Source: an uncultured Verrucomicrobiales bacterium (lineage in GTDB: Bacteria > Verrucomicrobiota > Verrucomicrobiia > Verrucomicrobiales > Akkermansiaceae). From it: a DNA stretch of 64,000 nucleotides. Position 1 is the first letter of the stretch; every line of letters starts with the position of its first letter. The position numbers and the translations under genes were made by a program. Of the stretch, positions 55,447 through 64,000 are shown in pieces. The stretch is taken from assembly GCA_937928735.1 (NCBI GenBank), contig CALFVF010000023.1:1-64000 (forward strand), written 5' to 3'. Below the pieces are notes generated by a model. That model did not search any database. It saw only the letters and a program-made list of their open reading frames with translations, and was not told the DNA's origin.

Positions 55447-55630
55447 GGAATACGTTCCCCTAATCTGTAGGACTGCAAGTATAGTTTGATTTATGATGAC
55501 TTCAACTCTTAAAATAGGTCAGTTTTGTCAGTTTTTAGTCAGAACGGTACCCTTCAGTTGCTGAGTCTAGGAATTGTGTTACAGCTGTGGCGAGCTGAGA
55601 GGTCATCTTGAATGAAATGAGGCAGAGACT

Positions 55631-56869
55631 ATGAATATAGAAGTGATTAATACGGGGACAGAGTTGTTATTGGGAACCACGCTCAATACGCATGGAGCCT
55701 GGATTGGGCAGGAGCTTATGGCGACAGGCCTCAGAGTCTCTAGGCAGAGTACTGTGCCAGATGGTGTTGCGATTAGAGAGGCTCTAGCAGGAGCGCTAGA
55801 GCGCAGTGATGCTGTCATTGTGACGGGGGGATTAGGGCCCACGAGTGATGATCTGACCAGAGAGATGACAGCAGAGGTGATGGGGCTGGAGTTGATTGAA
55901 GACGAGGCTGCTCTGCGCTCACTTGAGGCGTTTTTTGCGAAGCGTTCTCGAAGCATGCCGCCGAGTAACCGCAAGCAGGCGCTGCATCCCTGTGGGGCAG
56001 ATGTCTTGCCGAATCCTCATGGCACGGCTCCCGGTGTGTATGTGCCACCTAGACTTGGTGCATCTAGTCCCTGTGCGGTTTTTTTACTCCCAGGGCCGCC
56101 AAATGAGCTGCGGCCTATGTTTCAGAATGAAGTTTTGCCGCGCCTATTGGCGCTGAGTGGGCTGGAAGGAGAGAAAGAGCCGCGAACTATGCGAGTGTGC
56201 CGATTCGTCGGTGTGGGAGAGAGTGAACTCCAGGATGCCCTAGATGCTCGTTTGGAGCAAATAGATGGTCTTGAAATTGGCTATTGTGCGCATCTTGGGC
56301 AGGTGGACTTGCGCCTAATGGGGATGACTAGTGTGGTGGAGTCAGCTCTCGAGCTCGTGAAGCAGGGCTATCCAGAGCAATGTTTCACGTATTCTGGGGA
56401 AAGCCTAGAGAGTGTGGTGGTGAGAAGTCTCAGAGAGCGTGGTGAGAGCGTTTGTTTTGCAGAAAGTTGCACAGGAGGTGGGGTGGCGGCTCGGCTGACA
56501 GATATTGCGGGGGCGTCCTCAGTTTTTGGAGAAAGCTATGTGACCTACTCGAATGAAGCGAAGATGAAGCTATTGGGAGTACCAGAGGAGTTACTTGCAG
56601 AATATGGCGCTGTGAGTCAGGAGGTGGCCATTGCCATGGCTCTGGGAGCGCAGGAGCGCTCGGGGGCTGACTATGCACTTTCGGTGACTGGTATCGCTGG
56701 GCCCAGTGGAGGGACAGATCAAAAGCCCGTGGGAACGGTATGGATCGCTCTGGCGGTACGTGGGAAAGAACCTATTGCACTAAAAAAATTCCACCCTAGG
56801 GGGCGCGCTGTCTTTCGAGAAGTAGTGACTCTAGGAGTGTTAGACCTGCTGAGAAGGCAGTGGCTCTAG
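55631..56869 (+). CDS. cinA: CinA family protein (nicotinamide-nucleotide amidohydrolase type)
   Basis: A 412-residue two-domain protein. The N-terminal MoaB-like domain (about 1-170) has NTGTELLLGTTLNTHGAWIG, GGLGPTSDDLTREM and FLLPGPPNELRPMF. The C-terminal CinA domain (about 255-412) has VCFAESCTGGGVAARLTDI with the catalytic Ser of PncC-type NMN deamidases, SYVTYSNEAKMKLLGV and VTGIAGPSGGTDQKPVGTVW. Both domains look complete, as in Thermus CinA, which recycles damaged NAD derivatives. It is transcribed alone. Confidence 0.96.
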   Translation: MNIEVINTGTELLLGTTLNTHGAWIGQELMATGLRVSRQSTVPDGVAIREALAGALERSDAVIVTGGLGPTSDDLTREMTAEVMGLELIEDEAALRSLEAFFAKRSRSMPPSNRKQALHPCGADVLPNPHGTAPGVYVPPRLGASSPCAVFLLPGPPNELRPMFQNEVLPRLLALSGLEGEKEPRTMRVCRFVGVGESELQDALDARLEQIDGLEIGYCAHLGQVDLRLMGMTSVVESALELVKQGYPEQCFTYSGESLESVVVRSLRERGESVCFAESCTGGGVAARLTDIAGASSVFGESYVTYSNEAKMKLLGVPEELLAEYGAVSQEVAIAMALGAQERSGADYALSVTGIAGPSGGTDQKPVGTVWIALAVRGKEPIALKKFHPRGRAVFREVVTLGVLDLLRRQWL

Positions 56870-56963
56870 AATGCCTAAAGAGGGCTTTATTTATGTTCAC
56901 AGAGTTGTCACCAGTTGAGAACAGCTGGGGTGTCTCTTGATATGGGAGGTAATAAAAGGGCGT

Positions 56964-56993
56964 AAAAAAAGCGATATCGGCGTGATATCGCTT
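56964..56993 (-). terminator. Rho-independent terminator of rpmB
   Basis: AAGCGATATC (56969-56978) and GATATCGCTT (56984-56993) form a perfect 10-bp stem, with a T run of at least seven on the minus strand. A separate perfect palindrome, AAGACCTTAAGGTCTT (57036-57051), lies nearer the gene. Confidence 0.88.
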
Positions 56994-57060
56994 CTAGACG
57001 ATCTAGAGCGTTTTGCCTTAGATCTGATTATAAGTGAAGACCTTAAGGTCTTACTGCGGA

Positions 57061-57324
57061 CTAGAGAAGTCCTGCTTTTGAAAGTGTGGCGTAAGCACCA
57101 TTCTTATTGATGGTCTTAATCGCACGTGCTGTGAGCTTCACTTTGACAAAGCGGTCTAACTCAGGGACGAAGATTCTCTTTGTCTGTAAATTAGGAGTGA
57201 CCTTACGCTTTACTGTTTTTGTAACGTGACGTCCGATGCCGCCCTTTTTCTTGGCAAGACCTGAACGGTGAATTTTGCGACCAACGCGAACGCGTGAACC
57301 TCTGATGCTGCATACTCTAGCCAT
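57061..57324 (-). CDS. rpmB: 50S ribosomal protein L28
   Basis: An 87-residue basic protein. RVCSIRGSRVRVGRKIHRSG replaces the usual MSRVCxVTGK start, with the later KVTPNLQTKRIFVPE and LTARAIKTINKNG segments that define the family. The zinc-type cysteine pairs are not complete (a single Cys), so this is a C- form. It is followed by a terminator and divergent from no close neighbour. Confidence 0.95.
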   Translation of the reverse strand: MARVCSIRGSRVRVGRKIHRSGLAKKKGGIGRHVTKTVKRKVTPNLQTKRIFVPELDRFVKVKLTARAIKTINKNGAYATLSKAGLL

Positions 57325-57456
57325 AACTTATCGAAAAAAAATTGTTTGTTTGCGGGGGCGGGAGAAATACACTCTCCCAAAATAAGGTCAAGGGGTTTCT
57401 GAGAAAAGATTTGTTTTTTAGGCAGTCAGTGGCCGACATTCTTTGTGTGAGTTTTC

Positions 57457-58842
57457 TTAAAGTCCCGTTTCAATGGGTTGGTTTGTGTCTGAGAGAAGGG
57501 GTCTTTTCTGGCGGTAATGGTCAGCGAGGCCTTGGCTGAGCGCTCGCGCGTACTCCTCAATAATGGATAACCTCGAAATACCATTGATCTGGCGCAGGCC
57601 TTCGTAGTGGCCAGCTTGTACGCGCATGTAGGTATCGACACTATTCATGACGTAGGGCTCAAGGAAAATAACCGGGCACTCATAGAGGCGGTTCGCGAGT
57701 AGATTTCTCGCCCAGAGGTAGGGGTTTCCATCCACTTGAATGGCGCGAGAGGAGTCTGGCCGATAGAGGTAGGGAGGGAGTCCTGTCATGGCGGAGAGGT
57801 TAGCTGCGACATAGGTGCTGATGGCGAGTTCTTGAGCGTGGGTGTCTTGGAGGATTTTTTTTAGCATCATGAAGCGCTCGTCATGATGGGCGACTTCCCC
57901 TGAGGTGTAGGCTCCATTGAGCAGGAGATGGAGGTGATTGCGCGGGGAGAGCTCGGGGTTATCGGGGTCTCCCCAGCTCTCCGCATTAAAGTGTAGGCAA
58001 AGCACCATGTCAGGCTGGATACTCTGGTTAATCAGGTTCGCACGAGCACGGATCTCTCCTGTTCGGTAAAACAATCGCTCACACTCTCTGCGAATCGAAT
58101 CGACAGAAATGAGCTTTTTGAAGTGTTTGAGCTTCGAGTTCGCATACCACTCGAAGTCTTCGACCTGCCGCTTGATTACAGGTTCTGGAGTGTTTCGTAC
58201 CAGTGTCACCTTAGCTCCCAGAGCTTGTAGTTTGGGTCTTAGAGTGTGGGCGACATCCAGTGTGAGATTACCCTCACGTACTGGTATTCCATCATCAATA
58301 GAGAACCAGCGCTCTTCTAATTTCGCAAAATCTCCGCCGATATGCCCAGCGTCGATGGCGATGTGGAGGCCCTTGAGGGGGAGCTCAGGAGTTGTGGCTG
58401 GGAGTTCTGCGGTCGTTTTCCAGTAGGTATTGGGCGCTTTTTGTGCTTCTGTGCTCTCCGCGAAGTCGATGCGTAGAGTCGCAGATTCTTCGAGTAGGCC
58501 AGTTTGTAGAATCGCATGTGTGTCTTCTAGGTGAATAAAGGGCTTCCAGCTATCACCTACGGTGAAAACCTCATCAAGGAGGAACTCGAAGCGCTCTTTT
58601 GTGATTGTGCCTGAGAATCCTTCCAGAGCCTTCCAGTCAGGGGCTGTGCCGAGATCGGAGTAATCGGGGTGATAGTCTTCTGGAATATAGATTTCTAGAG
58701 GGTTTACTGGGACTTCTATCTCAGGTGGAATGGGTGACTCTGCCAGTTCGGTCGGGCGGTCGCGCAGCATTTGGAACAGAAAGGCACAGCCAACGATGGC
58801 GCAGGTGAAGGTGATTTCGAGGGCGAAAGATTTGGGCTGCAT
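57457..58842 (-). CDS. N-acetylmuramoyl-L-alanine amidase (Amidase_3 type)
   Basis: A 461-residue cell-wall hydrolase anchored or exported by an N-terminal TM (ITFTCAIVGCAFLFQM, about 9-25). The zinc-amidase core (about 168-455) has the ligands IAIDAGHIGGDF (His), REGNLTLDVA (Glu) and MVLCLHFNAES (His), and the catalytic Glu is in CPVIFLEPYV. An extra insertion of about 60 residues lies between the Glu and second His segments compared with AmiC. The preceding domain (about 60-160) is unrecognised. It removes stem peptides from peptidoglycan. Confidence 0.88.
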   Translation of the reverse strand: MQPKSFALEITFTCAIVGCAFLFQMLRDRPTELAESPIPPEIEVPVNPLEIYIPEDYHPDYSDLGTAPDWKALEGFSGTITKERFEFLLDEVFTVGDSWKPFIHLEDTHAILQTGLLEESATLRIDFAESTEAQKAPNTYWKTTAELPATTPELPLKGLHIAIDAGHIGGDFAKLEERWFSIDDGIPVREGNLTLDVAHTLRPKLQALGAKVTLVRNTPEPVIKRQVEDFEWYANSKLKHFKKLISVDSIRRECERLFYRTGEIRARANLINQSIQPDMVLCLHFNAESWGDPDNPELSPRNHLHLLLNGAYTSGEVAHHDERFMMLKKILQDTHAQELAISTYVAANLSAMTGLPPYLYRPDSSRAIQVDGNPYLWARNLLANRLYECPVIFLEPYVMNSVDTYMRVQAGHYEGLRQINGISRLSIIEEYARALSQGLADHYRQKRPLLSDTNQPIETGL

Positions 58843-58949
58843 ATTAGATCTGGTCTAGAATGTTGGCGTGTGTTTGCATGCGTTAGCTTCGCGGTGAATT
58901 AGTATTCATTCATTTGGTCTACGGGGTGAAAGTACAGGGAAACAATAGC

Positions 58950-59753
58950 ATGCGCATTCTTTTTTTAGGAGACATTGTCGGGGAGCCGGGTCGTAAGGCT
59001 GTGATACGGCATCTGGGGTCAATTCAGCAGGAGCACCGAATTGACGTGACTATTGTCAATGGAGAAAACTCCGCAGGTGGCCGAGGAATCACCCCAAAGA
59101 TCGCCAGAGAGTTGTTCTCTGCTGGAGCTCAGGTGATCACCACAGGAGATCACGTCTGGGATCAGAAAGACCTGATTGATTATCTAAAAACCGAAAAAAG
59201 AGTCCTCAGACCGCTCAACTACCCCGCATCTGCTCCTGGGAGTGGATGCGTCATCATCGAGGCAGAGGCCGGGCGAGTGGCTGTGATCAATGCGCAGGGG
59301 AGAACATTTATGAATCCTCCTTTGGAGAATCCTTTTCTCGCTCTAGAGGCCGAGGTGCATCGTCTGCGTAGTGAGTGCGGAGTGAAGACTATTTTTGTGG
59401 ATTTCCATGCAGAGACGACCTCTGAGAAGATCGCTATGGGTTATCACCTAGATGGTCAGGTATCAGCTGTCGTGGGCACCCACACCCATGTACAGACCGC
59501 TGATGAGAGAATCTTACCCAAGGGGACAGCTCATCTGACCGATGCCGGTATGTGCGGGCCTGAGACCTCGGTGCTTGGGCGCTCTGTCGAGTCCGTTGTC
59601 TGGCGCTTTAAATCCTCCCTGCCGACACGCTTTCCCGTGGCTAAGGGAGAAGTCAGGCTCTGCGGGGCCATTGTAGAAGTGAATAAAGAAACGGGATTAG
59701 CGATAGGAATTGAGCGCTACAATCGTTTATATAGTCTCTCAGAGCTCTCCTAG
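58950..59753 (+). CDS. YmdB-type metallophosphoesterase
   Basis: A 267-residue calcineurin-like phosphodiesterase of the YmdB/TIGR00282 family; the Bacillus member cleaves 2',3'-cAMP-type nucleotides. From the ATG at 58950: ILFLGDIVGEPGRKAV (metal ligands Asp), VNGENSAGGRGITPK (Asn, Glu), TTGDHVWDQKDLI, FVDFHAETTSEKIAMGYHLD and VVGTHTHVQTADERI with the catalytic histidines. The set is complete. The longer frame adds 12 residues not seen in the family. Confidence 0.95.
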   Translation: MRILFLGDIVGEPGRKAVIRHLGSIQQEHRIDVTIVNGENSAGGRGITPKIARELFSAGAQVITTGDHVWDQKDLIDYLKTEKRVLRPLNYPASAPGSGCVIIEAEAGRVAVINAQGRTFMNPPLENPFLALEAEVHRLRSECGVKTIFVDFHAETTSEKIAMGYHLDGQVSAVVGTHTHVQTADERILPKGTAHLTDAGMCGPETSVLGRSVESVVWRFKSSLPTRFPVAKGEVRLCGAIVEVNKETGLAIGIERYNRLYSLSELS

Positions 59754-59835
59754 AGTATGAGAATGCTTCACGTGGAGGTGAGAACGTTGATTTCCTCTTG
59801 CGTGTAGTGCTTTCCAGTAGTATCGCAAAGAAACG

Positions 59836-60372
59836 ATGAAACATCACTATCTCATCCTGATATTCAGCCTCTGCTTGCCCCTTGTTAGCTGTCAGGATGA
59901 ATCCCAAACGGTTGAAATCACCGGCAAACGCCGCTTAACAGACTACGACCAGCAATCAGATTCGTTTGATTTTATCTCGCCCAAAGACTGGCGCCGAGTC
60001 CCTGCGACTCGTTTTCGTGAGCTGAATTTTAAATTCGGGAAAGACGGCGAGGCCTATTTCTCAAGAGCCAATGGCAGCCTGTTGGAGAACACAAACCGCT
60101 GGCTCAAGCAATATGGTCAGGAACCAGTAGCTACCCTAGAGAGTTTCCCACTTGTGGACTTTGCGGGAGGACAGGGCTATCTTATTGAGGCGGATGGAGA
60201 CTTCCGTGGTGGCATGGGAGCGGCAAGTCGCAGTGACTGGGGGTTGATCGGAGTCATCGCCTCTGTGGGAGAATCCACCATTGTGACGGTGAAAATGGTC
60301 GGCCCCAAAGAAGAGGTGAAAGCTCAAAAAGACAATTTCCTGAGTTTTAGTGAAAGCATCAAAGGAAGATAA
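59836..60372 (+). CDS. Lipoprotein, unknown function
   Basis: A 178-residue protein with a lipoprotein signal (MKHHYLILIFSLCLPLVSCQ), the lipobox being LVSC, so the mature Cys20 is lipidated. The remaining domain has FDFISPKDWRRVPATRFREL and a series of strands with Gly-rich turns (GGMGAASRSDWGLIGVIASV), resembling small periplasmic domains of the kind found next to cytochrome maturation genes. It is the first gene of the cytochrome c operon, 4 nt before the ResB-like start. Its exact role is unknown. Confidence 0.82.
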   Translation: MKHHYLILIFSLCLPLVSCQDESQTVEITGKRRLTDYDQQSDSFDFISPKDWRRVPATRFRELNFKFGKDGEAYFSRANGSLLENTNRWLKQYGQEPVATLESFPLVDFAGGQGYLIEADGDFRGGMGAASRSDWGLIGVIASVGESTIVTVKMVGPKEEVKAQKDNFLSFSESIKGR

Positions 60373-60376
60373 CACT

Positions 60377-61642
60377 ATGGCGAAATCATCAAAATCGTTT
60401 TTGGCGAAAGTCTGGCGCGTACTCTCAGGCTACGAGATTGCTGTAGTCACTATGTTTCTGCTGCTCATACTCACCTGGCTCTGCACCCTCGATATGGCGG
60501 ATCGCGGTATCTACACCACCGTACACGCCTACTATGATATAGAGAATTTCTTTGTGCAGCCGCACTATAAGTTTAACCCTCTTCCTCTCTATTTACCGGG
60601 TGGTTTCTGGGTTTGTGCCCTGCTGACAGTGAATCTGATCTGTGGAGGCATTGTGCGTGTGATTCAGTATCGCAGAAAAGGCCTGCACAAGTACATCGGA
60701 GTCTTACTCGCTCACTTCAGTATGGCAGCCCTCATGATATCGGGGGCTATCACTAGTATAGAGGCCAAACACGCCCACATGACAGTGGTGAAGGGAGAAA
60801 CCTCAGATTACGCCCAGCGCTACACCGAGCACTCGATAGAAGTCGTCACCTATGATGATGCGGGCAAGCACGCAGAGCCACTCGTCATACCCTCGGAGCG
60901 AATGCAGTGGATCAAAAAGAACTGGGAGAATACGCGCTTATTTGAGTTTCCAGATCTACCCTTTGATCTCGAAGTGGGTGGTTTCCGCAGAAATGCAGTG
61001 ATCGTCCCCACCAAATCAGAGGCGCCAGTCTCAGCAGAAGGCCAGTTTGAGGTGGATGGTGTTTTTCTCAAAGCCGTGTTTGATGAATCTCAGGAAGAAG
61101 CAAACTCAGGTGGCTGCTACGTGAAAGTTATCGAGAAAGAGTCGAAGAAAGAAACTTATCTCATTCTCTCCACAGCAGTCTTCCACCCAGTGACAGTGAC
61201 AGTGAATGACACGATTTATGGACTACGGATGCTGCGTGAGATATGGCCGATGCCCTATGTCGTTCAGCTAGATGAGACAGAAGGAGAATACTACCCAGGG
61301 TCCTCAAAGCCGAAGTCCTTCATGAGTGAAATCACGCGCTTCAAGGGGGAAGAATCTCGCTCGTTTCATATCGAGATGAATGAGCCGATGCGCTCAGATG
61401 GCTACACACTCTATCAAGCAAAGTGGGCGAATCCCGAGGGAGCTGAGCCTCAGTCCACCTTCGAGATCGTGACTGATCCTGCTAGCCGCTGGCCAGAATA
61501 CTGTCTCTGGGTCGCGATGGTAGGACTATGCATCCACTTTGGCACATCATTGGCCGTATTTGTGATGCGCTCAACGAAGTCAAAATCGACTAAGCAACCA
61601 ACGACAAAACAAAGCATGACTCAGCAAGGAGGAGCAGAATGA
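60377..61642 (+). CDS. ResB/Ccs1-like cytochrome c biogenesis protein
   Basis: A 421-residue inner-membrane protein of system II cytochrome c maturation. From the ATG at 60377 it has TM1 (VVTMFLLLILTWLCTLD), TM2 (FWVCALLTVNLICGGIV), TM3 (LLAHFSMAALMISGAITSI) and a large periplasmic domain, with a last TM near the end (YCLWVAMVGLCIHFGTSLAV). The periplasmic loop carries the usual YxLxxxxW-type segments (GYTLYQAKWANPEGAEPQST). The longer frame from 60350 would overlap the lipoprotein. The stop overlaps the CcsA-like start by 4 bp. Confidence 0.88.
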   Translation: MAKSSKSFLAKVWRVLSGYEIAVVTMFLLLILTWLCTLDMADRGIYTTVHAYYDIENFFVQPHYKFNPLPLYLPGGFWVCALLTVNLICGGIVRVIQYRRKGLHKYIGVLLAHFSMAALMISGAITSIEAKHAHMTVVKGETSDYAQRYTEHSIEVVTYDDAGKHAEPLVIPSERMQWIKKNWENTRLFEFPDLPFDLEVGGFRRNAVIVPTKSEAPVSAEGQFEVDGVFLKAVFDESQEEANSGGCYVKVIEKESKKETYLILSTAVFHPVTVTVNDTIYGLRMLREIWPMPYVVQLDETEGEYYPGSSKPKSFMSEITRFKGEESRSFHIEMNEPMRSDGYTLYQAKWANPEGAEPQSTFEIVTDPASRWPEYCLWVAMVGLCIHFGTSLAVFVMRSTKSKSTKQPTTKQSMTQQGGAE

Positions 61643-63612
61643 AGGCATCTGTAGGAAGAGTGATCGCACTCGTACTCGCCGTACTCGCACTACTAGGAGT
61701 TGTCGCCATGGTGGGTAAGACCACACGTGCTCCTAAGGTCTATGGAGAAATCAAGGACTACCAACCTTGGGATCCAGAGCTCATCGAAGCTGTCAAGTCA
61801 CTACCCATCCAAGATGGTGGCCGCGTGAAGCCCTTTGCCTCCTACGCAGGCTTTGAGTTATTAAGAATTAATGGCAAGCGCAAGATCGACTTCCAGTCTG
61901 GTGGTCGAAAGATTTCCATAGGAGCGGAAGAATGGATGCTCGACTGCTTCTTTCGACCAGAAATGGCGGAGCAATTTCGCTGTATCCGCGTCGATAATGC
62001 AGATGTTCTCAATGAGCTTAACCTCGAATTAGAAGACCGTAATCGTCGAGATTACTACTCATTTGCGGAGCTGCGCGAGGGTTGGCAGCAATTTGGAGAA
62101 CTGACCCAGAAGTATGCGAAAATGCGCGAAAATCGCGAAGAGCTCGACCAATATGCAGAGCAAGTCGAGTCCCTTGGTCGGACAGTACTACTCTACGGTA
62201 GAGTCATCGGGCATTTCGCCCTAGCCAATGAGCGAATCGAGATGCAGGTAGACGGTGGCGTGCGGCACATGCCAGTGAGTACATTTCTCAAAGCATGGCC
62301 CATTCTTAGAGCAGAAATTTCCAAACAAATGGCGGGAGGTCAGGAGCTGCCAGAGCACCTGCGTCAGTCCATGGAGAAGCTCTTTCGCGCACTCGAAATC
62401 GCAAGCACGAGCCAGATTCGTATGGATCCACCAGCGGATGGGCAGAAAGACTGGCCACTAGTGAATGAATCGTTTTCAAAATACTTTGAGACCAATGAGC
62501 TCGATGAAGACCATCTCGCAGTCCTCGCAGGCTGGGAAGAACTCGTTGACTTATTTGCCAATGACAAAGGCAAATTTAAGACAGAATTCCTCGCCTACAT
62601 AGAGAAGAATAAAAAAATTGCCCTCGATCGAGGTGAGTACGCGAAGCACGAATCCGAGCTCAAGTACTATGAGAAAGAATACTTTTTTCGCGCGATGTTC
62701 CCTCTTCTCCTAGGGTTCTTGATCATAGCTATTAGTTGGCTTTCCCCAGGTGCCAAATGGTCCAAATGGTTCCAGTATGCCGCATGGATATTCGCCCTCT
62801 GGGGGGTCTATCTTGTAGTTGCTGGCATCGTGCATCGCTGCATACTCCTAGAGCGCCCACCAGTGGGGAATCTCTACGACACGATACCCTTTATTGCAGG
62901 GGTCTCTCTGATCTTACTCGTACTCACAGAGCTGCTCACACGCCGAGGACTCTGCCTTGGACTCGCTTTAATTGTCGGAGGCCTTGGTATGCTCTTAGTT
63001 TATCGATTTGAGATGGGGGATGGTTCCGATCACATGGATCCACTTGTCGCTGTCTTGCGCTCAAACTACTGGCTGACCACACACGTCATAGCCATTGTCA
63101 TGGGCTATGCAGGTGGATTACTCATGTCAGCCCTCAGTGTGACCTATGTCTTTGCGCGTATGCTTGGACTCGCAGGAGAGGGTGCCTCCACACGCAGGTT
63201 TATGACTCGTGTGACCTACGGCATGCTCTGTTTTACCCTACTCTTTAGTTTAGTTGGGACGATTCTTGGTGGAGTCTGGGCCAATGACAGCTGGGGGCGC
63301 TTCTGGGGCTGGGATCCGAAGGAAAATGGAGCTCTCATGATTGTCTTGTGGGTGTTACTTGTCATGCACGCTCGTATGGCTGGTTGGATCAGAGAATGGG
63401 GCTTCCATGCCTGCTCAGTCTTCACTACCGTGATCGTCTGCTTCTCCTGGTTCCACGTGAACTTCCTAGGAACTGGGCTCCACAGCTACGGCTTTAGTGG
63501 TGGAGATGGCATGGCGTGGCTTAATATAGTCTATAGCATATTTACCGTGATTACCATTATCGCACTCAGTTGCGAAATCGCAGAACGTGCGAAAAAACTT
63601 AAAACGAAATGA
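61639..63612 (+). CDS. ccsA: CcsA/CcmF-like haem-handling cytochrome c biogenesis protein
   Basis: A 657-residue inner-membrane protein. An N-terminal TM (ALVLAVLALLGVVAMV) is followed by a long soluble part (about 40-345), then eight hydrophobic segments. The haem-binding tryptophan-rich motif WGRFWGWDPKENGALMIVLW is intact, and flanking His residues (TTHVIAIVMGYAGG, WFHVNFLGTGLHSYGF) match the P-His positions of CcsA. Its length exceeds plain CcsA (about 300), because of the extra N-terminal domain. With the ResB-like protein it forms the system II synthase that delivers haem to apocytochrome c. Confidence 0.92.
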   Translation: MKASVGRVIALVLAVLALLGVVAMVGKTTRAPKVYGEIKDYQPWDPELIEAVKSLPIQDGGRVKPFASYAGFELLRINGKRKIDFQSGGRKISIGAEEWMLDCFFRPEMAEQFRCIRVDNADVLNELNLELEDRNRRDYYSFAELREGWQQFGELTQKYAKMRENREELDQYAEQVESLGRTVLLYGRVIGHFALANERIEMQVDGGVRHMPVSTFLKAWPILRAEISKQMAGGQELPEHLRQSMEKLFRALEIASTSQIRMDPPADGQKDWPLVNESFSKYFETNELDEDHLAVLAGWEELVDLFANDKGKFKTEFLAYIEKNKKIALDRGEYAKHESELKYYEKEYFFRAMFPLLLGFLIIAISWLSPGAKWSKWFQYAAWIFALWGVYLVVAGIVHRCILLERPPVGNLYDTIPFIAGVSLILLVLTELLTRRGLCLGLALIVGGLGMLLVYRFEMGDGSDHMDPLVAVLRSNYWLTTHVIAIVMGYAGGLLMSALSVTYVFARMLGLAGEGASTRRFMTRVTYGMLCFTLLFSLVGTILGGVWANDSWGRFWGWDPKENGALMIVLWVLLVMHARMAGWIREWGFHACSVFTTVIVCFSWFHVNFLGTGLHSYGFSGGDGMAWLNIVYSIFTVITIIALSCEIAERAKKLKTK

Positions 63613-63622
63613 TTAGAAAACG

Positions 63623-64000
63623 ATGAGTGAAATAACCATAGTAGCCTACCTAAAGACATTCTGCGGCTGGAGTGAAGGCGTCAGAGCCATCATGCGAAAG
63701 CATGGACTCGAGTTTGAAGAGAAAGACATTATCAAAAACCCTGCATTTCGCTGGGAGATGGAGCAAAAAAGCGCCCAGCCCCTCAGCCCCTGTGTCGAGA
63801 TTAACGGCCACATGCTAGCAGATGTCTCAGGAGAAGAAGTGGAAGCATGGATGCTGAAGGAAGGTCTTGTCCAAGACAGCAGTAAAGAAGCAGACGCCCC
63901 CACGAACTCAGCCTGCACAGACGCCCAGCACGAAGCTATGGCGCGTGGCGAAGACCCCACAAAACTAGGTCAAAGCGCCAAGATCAAATTCATAGGAGAA
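63623..64000 (+). CDS. Glutaredoxin-like protein with CGWS motif (cut by window end)
   Basis: At least 126 residues; the stop is outside the window. ITIVAYLKTFCGWSEGVRAI is a thioredoxin-fold first strand and active site in which CGWS stands where glutaredoxins have CPYC or CGFS. A cis-Pro-like strand follows in PLSPCVEINGHMLADVSGEE. The C-terminal extension (DAPTNSACTDAQHEAMARGE) holds another Cys. It starts 10 nt after the CcsA-like stop, so it is likely part of the same operon. It could carry an Fe-S cluster or act as a thiol donor, and the motif is close to the monothiol class. Partial, function inferred. Confidence 0.75.
   Translation, partial: MSEITIVAYLKTFCGWSEGVRAIMRKHGLEFEEKDIIKNPAFRWEMEQKSAQPLSPCVEINGHMLADVSGEEVEAWMLKEGLVQDSSKEADAPTNSACTDAQHEAMARGEDPTKLGQSAKIKFIGE

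Overview
The window looks like a chromosomal segment of a Gram-negative member of the Verrucomicrobiota, probably order Verrucomicrobiales; this is inferred from gene content, since there is no rRNA here. The pointers are a PVC-type ECF sigma factor overlapping a FecR/LamG membrane protein, Minf_1886-family and DUF1844 proteins, a PEP-CTERM secreted protein, ThuA and DUF1080-type secreted proteins, and outer-membrane biogenesis genes (kdsA, lptA-like, lptB). No prophage, CRISPR array, tRNA or rRNA gene was seen. The replication genes dnaA and dnaN lie at about 48-51 kb and the chromosome origin may be near them. Most genes left of dnaA point leftward, which fits.

Layout. 0-8 kb: an HTH-like protein with an FAD oxidoreductase, tadA with a DUF2064 transferase, a PEP-CTERM protein, two unknown exported helical proteins, a lactonase-like propeller protein and an MnmM-type methyltransferase. 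8-18 kb: an RND efflux pump, rarA, a beta-carbonic anhydrase, ThuA and DUF1080 secreted proteins, and an FKBP isomerase. 18-28 kb: a beta-CASP nuclease, a PpiC isomerase, an envelope operon (DUF1844, kdsA, lptA-like, lptB, hpf) and acs. 28.5-31 kb: an isolated three-gene operon of unrecognised exported proteins with its own promoter and a strong terminator, then about 690 bp without genes. 31.6-40 kb: ribBA, a membrane protein, an SDR, an exported KatG, prmA and a second beta-CASP nuclease. 40-45 kb: a compact operon of MurU- and AmgK-like peptidoglycan recycling enzymes, a CHASE2-like membrane protein, argB and a Minf_1886 protein. 45-53 kb: an acyltransferase, a SpoU methyltransferase, an orphan ABC ATPase, dnaA, dnaN, and the yceD-rpmF-plsX group. 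53-64 kb: sigma/FecR, cinA, rpmB, an amidase, YmdB, and a system II cytochrome c maturation operon ending in a CGWS glutaredoxin-like protein cut by the window edge.

The most notable structure not explained by genes is two families of short non-autonomous inverted-repeat elements. Family A (about 160 bp) has three full copies, one 43-bp internally deleted copy and two solitary ends. Family B (about 160 bp) has two copies. One A copy appears to be inserted into the target duplication of a B copy. Almost all copies sit at gene 3' ends. No transposase is in the window. Several gene starts were moved inward from the longest open frame; the reasons are given per entry.
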